The notes under the pieces are model-generated. The model did not search any database. It had not been told where the DNA came from and saw nothing but the letters and a program-made list of their open reading frames with translations. A DNA stretch of 64,000 nucleotides, from positions 162,572,576 to 162,636,575 of the forward strand of contig OZ038378.1 in assembly GCA_964036045.1 (NCBI GenBank), read 5' to 3'. Source of the stretch: Eutreptiella sp. 'Long Island Sound 2002' (taxonomy: Eukaryota; Euglenozoa; Euglenophyceae; Eutreptiales; Eutreptiaceae). The position numbers and the translations under genes are program-made. Of this stretch, positions 62,801 through 64,000 are shown piece after piece. How positions within the stretch are numbered: position 1 is the first letter of the stretch; the number at the start of each line of letters is the position of its first letter.

Positions 62801-64000
62801 GTCCCCGTCCTTGTACTCCAAGACTAGGCCAGCGTCGATACATTCTTGTATCTGTCGCTCAATCTCGTCGGCCTGCTCTTTAGGAGCCGGATAGGGTCTC
62901 CTCCGGATCTTGTGACCCACGAACTCGGGTTTCAGCTTGAGGTCCATCTGTACCAGCTTGTCACATGAGGCTGGAGGGGGTAGTTCTCCGAACACCTCCA
63001 GATAGGTCCTTATAAGCTTCTGTACGCGCGGGTCCAATATCTTGATCTTGTCCTCCATGTCCTCGTCAGAGTGTAAGTTGCTTGCCCCCTGAGTAATAGA
63101 CGTCGGGAGGTGGTCCTCCACCGACTCTTCGCCCGTGGTAGTGTCCTTCAGCCCTTGGTAGGCATATAGAAGGTCTTGTTCAACCATCTCCGGTGGACGA
63201 TGGCAACATGGGCACGCTCGAGGGGGTTCACATACACATTCCTCCGAGAGGTCGTCCTCCTCTGGGGTCCTCACATGGGCGCCCCACACGCTCTTCATGA
63301 GCTTGAGATCTACCACCCTTTGCCAGGTGGTGATCTTCTGTTCGAGGTCCTCCTTCAATTGGGATAGGTCTCCCATACGTCCTTGCTTCAGTGGCCATGA
63401 GCTGCGGGTAGGCTTCGCGTAGCATAGCTTTTTCGCCACCAACTTCCTCTTGGAATCCACATACTCCCTGAGCCTGGATCGAGGGTCCAGCTCCTCATCC
63501 ACGGGGTCTTCCACCCTCATGGAGAGTAGGGGTTTCAGTGGGGCGACATGCTCGGCGTTCTCCACTTCCTCCACACAGGTCTGCACGAAGAAGGCGTCGT
63601 GCTCAGTTTCGTCATCTGAGTGGATAGAGCTAGGTAGCTCAGATAGTCCACACTCAGAGACTCCATCAGGAACAGGTACATGACAGGGAGAGTTGGGGGC
63701 GTTGGTGTCAGTCACGACGTACTCATGTCCTCCGGGTGTAGTCTCAACAGCATCTTGAGGTCGTAGGCGATCCTTCAAGTCACCCAAGGCGAGTCCATCG
63801 CTTTCTCGTTGTATAGCCTGGACCAGAGTCGGGTCCAGGTCCTCCCAGGGGATGGTGGTAAGACTTCCGTCCACCACGCTGAGCATACTCCCCCATCCGG
63901 GCTTCCCAATAGGCGTCTTGCGTCCCAGAGGCACGTAGATGGCCTCATCAGGCAAACGAACAGAGCTGATAGTCAGCCTGTCCAGGAGGTTTCGCCAGTA
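59828..64000 (-). CDS. pol: gypsy-like element E polyprotein (5' end outside window)
   Basis: At least 1390 codons on the minus strand, open to the window edge and ending in TGA. The first 330 residues are an acidic linker with no recognised domain. Then reverse transcriptase (RLVVDYGELN, catalytic IDD in HIDDV at 62393-62404, YLGFDVGYGWW), RNase H (VTDASN, WLCDQEP), an integrase zinc-binding region (HESSGHVGADRT ... CLCRSC), and a DDE core with D at 60998-61000, D at 60821-60823 and E at 60707-60709. The last two are 37 residues apart, two more than in element B. A chromodomain-like end follows (LTLWEGFGVEEATWEP). It is a different family from A, B and CD. No internal stop; gag and protease would lie beyond the window. 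Confidence 0.92.
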   Translation of the reverse strand, partial: YWRNLLDRLTISSVRLPDEAIYVPLGRKTPIGKPGWGSMLSVVDGSLTTIPWEDLDPTLVQAIQRESDGLALGDLKDRLRPQDAVETTPGGHEYVVTDTNAPNSPCHVPVPDGVSECGLSELPSSIHSDDETEHDAFFVQTCVEEVENAEHVAPLKPLLSMRVEDPVDEELDPRSRLREYVDSKRKLVAKKLCYAKPTRSSWPLKQGRMGDLSQLKEDLEQKITTWQRVVDLKLMKSVWGAHVRTPEEDDLSEECVCEPPRACPCCHRPPEMVEQDLLYAYQGLKDTTTGEESVEDHLPTSITQGASNLHSDEDMEDKIKILDPRVQKLIRTYLEVFGELPPPASCDKLVQMDLKLKPEFVGHKIRRRPYPAPKEQADEIERQIQECIDAGLVLEYKDGDYPLHCSPCFLVAKPGSTAKRLVVDYGELNKKTLNHSGSIPNMDSTLEKIASCRYKTKMDKRSGFWQVDLTPNAQELLAFITPQGRVFKWKVMPFGVANAPALFQELMNKILSILRRRPKVQELISRGAQMEAHIDDVCLGTNTQEDHLILLGEFFAVCQENHTRLKLEKCEFMQETMQYLGFDVGYGWWTPAASKAEPLMDAKVRHEDPKKGLHDVRSFIGACNFYRRHIKNFTYTSAVLTDLIKKSTTWRWGPQEQQEFDELKDKVANAKCLGVPRAQGEIILVTDASNVGGGGTLFQWQALEKEEFDSAISQWGTEGLNRDGTLKHSYPDDKWVLVPLGHWNWKWNQARGNYSTYEQELLAGMLVLSSQARLLGSNPVVWLCDQEPVRSFQKGPPPEKAKLRRWWTYLSQLRLTVHHIQGVKNECADYISRNNFDALIGARSEALAKEAFSRMDVHLDLNMTMIRPLDGLQQSEYLKEFGDIYKRLEKRLEPLLVNQDQWKRDKSYLWHEDRIVVPSDRVPALLKWTHESSGHVGADRTLRLFKQWFHTTWTDDQLRKTLQPIVDKCLCRSCKPGDIRDRGLYSTLPIPHCANSVLYVDYTEMPKFGGYDFALVVICGLTRFTRVFLCTKHITGEETIKILLEEWFCVYGAPKEINSDEDVRVRSDTGWYKRVLRSLNVQVSTGIPYSHTSNPLCERQIRVLKENVRIWCKTERTRDWVRLLPVISLMMNSQESSATGYSPHELFLGRPAWFLHAPYPEDTHSSVGEWVQEQQAKVDKAKAMLQRVRERQWNKKNKHRVPATYQEGDWVLVHHSRLPAWPRSTSDDPYFERYKILSVDGHRITVRCSPRLGGTLVCAAQHLKRYYDPEDLCGEEWELNDEEIAALDLQGAASPMEVEGELPDMNAEEMAKEGFYLVNSVLRHRYRQGWRFLTLWEGFGVEEATWEPFSAFVLPEGRLNSVLVDYLSQNNLGELLRLAETLASKTKARD

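Overview
The window comes from a large, repeat-rich eukaryotic nuclear genome. It holds chromodomain Ty3/gypsy LTR retrotransposons and a non-LTR (LINE) element, and no convincing single-copy host gene, rRNA, tRNA or CRISPR array. Nothing in the sequence fixes the species; an alga, other protist or fungus is possible.

Layout. Positions 1-57798 are one stack of nested insertions. The oldest member, here called CD, is a gypsy element on the minus strand. It survives as a 3' LTR in two pieces (1-591 and 25178-25915), a 3' UTR and integrase-chromodomain end of pol (25916-28740), the rest of pol and gag (46427-54366), and a 5' LTR (54806-57798). A sister element, A (about 601-25177, minus), sits in CD's 3' LTR. 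A complete LINE (3493-11311, plus) sits in A's 3' UTR between 16-bp target-site duplications. A short insertion X (28741-29106 plus 46301-46426) splits CD's pol between 14-bp duplications. Inside or at the edge of X lies a third sister, B (29107-46300, minus), with intact gag and pol and two 2946-bp LTRs. Hand-counted LTR differences agree with this order: about 1.5% for CD, about 0.3% for B, about 0.25% for A.

Gypsy family. LTRs are about 2.95 kb (TG...CA), with a polypurine tract AAGGAGGGGGG abutting the 3' LTR. The 11 nt after the 5' LTR do not look like a tRNA primer site but are perfectly complementary to 11 nt inside the LTR, which suggests Tf1-like self-priming. Gag (about 1440 aa: coiled coil, Gly/Pro-rich tract, gag core, CCHC-like knuckle) and pol (protease, RT, RNase H, integrase, chromodomain) share one frame, separated only by UAG followed by CGG inside a 7-bp stem. 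This predicts stop-codon readthrough. A carries a second in-frame UAG in pol; CD carries a gag frameshift and a split pol; B looks competent.

LINE. The 7.8-kb element has ORF1, whose C-terminus is an AlkB-type Fe(II)/2-oxoglutarate dioxygenase domain with all expected catalytic residues, and ORF2 (APE endonuclease, RT, RNase H, Cys/His motif, proline-rich tail). ORF2 has no in-frame AUG before its endonuclease core. The AlkB-bearing ORF1 is the most unusual feature here.

Right end. Positions 57799-59561 are non-coding and probably include the 3' LTR of a fourth, different gypsy-like element, E. Its polyprotein (59828-64000, minus) runs off the window.
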